6,490 bases of DNA, taken from assembly GCA_029287965.1 (NCBI GenBank), contig JARFQC010000196.1, positions 1 to 6,490 of the forward strand. The letters are read 5' to 3'. The stretch comes from Arenicellales bacterium. GTDB taxonomy: Bacteria; Pseudomonadota; Gammaproteobacteria; BMS3Bbin11. Below are positions 6,268 through 6,490 of the stretch, one piece after another. The translations under genes and the position numbers were made by a program. Position 1 is the first letter of the stretch, and the number at the start of each line of letters is the position of its first letter. Below the pieces are notes generated by a model, which did not search any database, was not told the origin of the DNA, and saw only the letters and a program-made list of their open reading frames with translations.

Positions 6268-6354
6268 CGTAGCCCGGATGAAGCGCAGCGTAATCCGGGA
6301 TTATTCTGTGCCCATCAGCATCCCCGGATTCCACTTCGTTACATCCGGGCTACG
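6268..6354. repeat. REP-like pair of inverted repeats
   Basis: The left arm (6268-6299) and the reverse complement of the right arm (ending at 6354) share CGTAGCCCGGATG exactly and match at about 27 of 32 positions, closing with AATCCGGG. About 22 bases separate the arms. Each arm is itself a small hairpin, because CCCGGAT and ATCCGGG flank a 13-14 base centre. A further CATCCCGGGC at 6241-6250, right at the insertion-sequence boundary, is a near complement of GCCCGGATG (6272-6280). The pattern is that of REP/BIME elements or a small MITE; I recall similar GTAGCCCGGATG sequences between genes in other gammaproteobacteria. No coding potential is seen. Confidence 0.7.
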
Positions 6355-6366
6355 TTCTAACGGGTC

Positions 6367-6490
6367 GTCTTGACTCGCATCCATGCTCGACAAGACTCGA
6401 TTGACCATCCCTGGTCAATCGACCCTACCAGTAAAGCTGTCTTCGGCGAGCTTTACGGGAGTAGACCGTGTCCCCGTGAAGTTTGCCGAG
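6367..6490. repeat. Cluster of consecutive hairpins, no recognised gene
   Basis: Four structures follow one another. (1) 6367-6396: imperfect, arms GTCTTGACTCGCAT and ATGCTCGACAAGAC, 11 of 14 paired. (2) 6397-6422: 11 bp perfect, arm TCGATTGACCA, 4-base loop. (3) 6431-6456: GTAAAGCT with AGCTTTAC, 10-base loop. (4) 6442-6459 with 6473-6490: 18 pairs, four of them G-U in plus-strand RNA, running to the window edge. Structures 3 and 4 share 6449-6456 and exclude each other. From 6243 on I find no credible gene. This may be the edge of a larger dispersed repeat or a structured RNA; I cannot decide between them. Confidence 0.5.

Noticed and set aside
6230..6377. CTTGACTCG occurs at the right IS end (6230-6238) and again at 6369-6377
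   Set aside because: A 9-base match that is not extended by the flanking sequence; too short to call a second IS end or a duplication.
6383..6490. Open plus-strand frame from an ATG to the window edge (36 codons), and a short minus-strand frame ending near 6425
   Set aside because: Both lie wholly within tandem hairpins, have no Shine-Dalgarno and match no family I recognise; repeat sequence is the simpler reading, but the downstream sequence could overturn this.

Overview
The window carries a classical heat-shock chaperone locus on the minus strand, followed upstream by a complete insertion sequence and a cluster of inverted repeats. The protein sequences (DnaK ending EEVVDAEFEEVKD, a DnaJ with an N-terminus of the enterobacterial type) and the gene order hrcA-grpE-dnaK-dnaJ point to a gammaproteobacterium of medium GC. 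It is not an enteric, because enterics lack hrcA. The species cannot be named from this sequence.

Layout, in transcription order of the minus strand. A sigma-70-type promoter (4765-4793) lies directly upstream of a CIRCE-type operator (4733-4759). Then come hrcA (3667-4701), a sigma-32-type promoter (3616-3642), grpE (2985-3551), a second sigma-32-type promoter (2933-2959), dnaK (957-2894), a 9-bp hairpin with a TTCG loop (903-924), and dnaJ, which runs off the window at base 1. The two heat-shock promoters have the same architecture: TTGA-type -35, 13-bp spacer, CCCCATAT. The locus therefore appears to combine two regulatory systems. HrcA/CIRCE represses the vegetative promoter of hrcA, and possibly read-through into the chaperone genes. 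RpoH activates grpE and dnaK-dnaJ directly. The products form one machine: DnaJ delivers clients and stimulates DnaK ATPase, GrpE exchanges the nucleotide, and HrcA is the repressor.

Upstream of hrcA, 4794-4930 is non-coding and AT-rich and ends in a strong inverted repeat (4882-4915). At 4931-6242 there is an apparently intact insertion sequence of about 1.3 kb of the IS481 type. It has one plus-strand DDE transposase (5021-6196), imperfect 51-bp terminal inverted repeats that each contain two copies of an ACATAGGTAACA motif 25 bp apart, and two small hairpins covering the translation start of the transposase. From 6243 to the end I see no convincing gene. This stretch holds a REP-like pair of inverted repeats (6268-6354) and several further hairpins, two of them mutually exclusive, which continue past the window edge.

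Most of the window is well-known biology. The parts worth a second look are the mixed HrcA/sigma-32 control, the organisation of the IS ends and its start-codon hairpin, and the unexplained palindromic region at the right edge.
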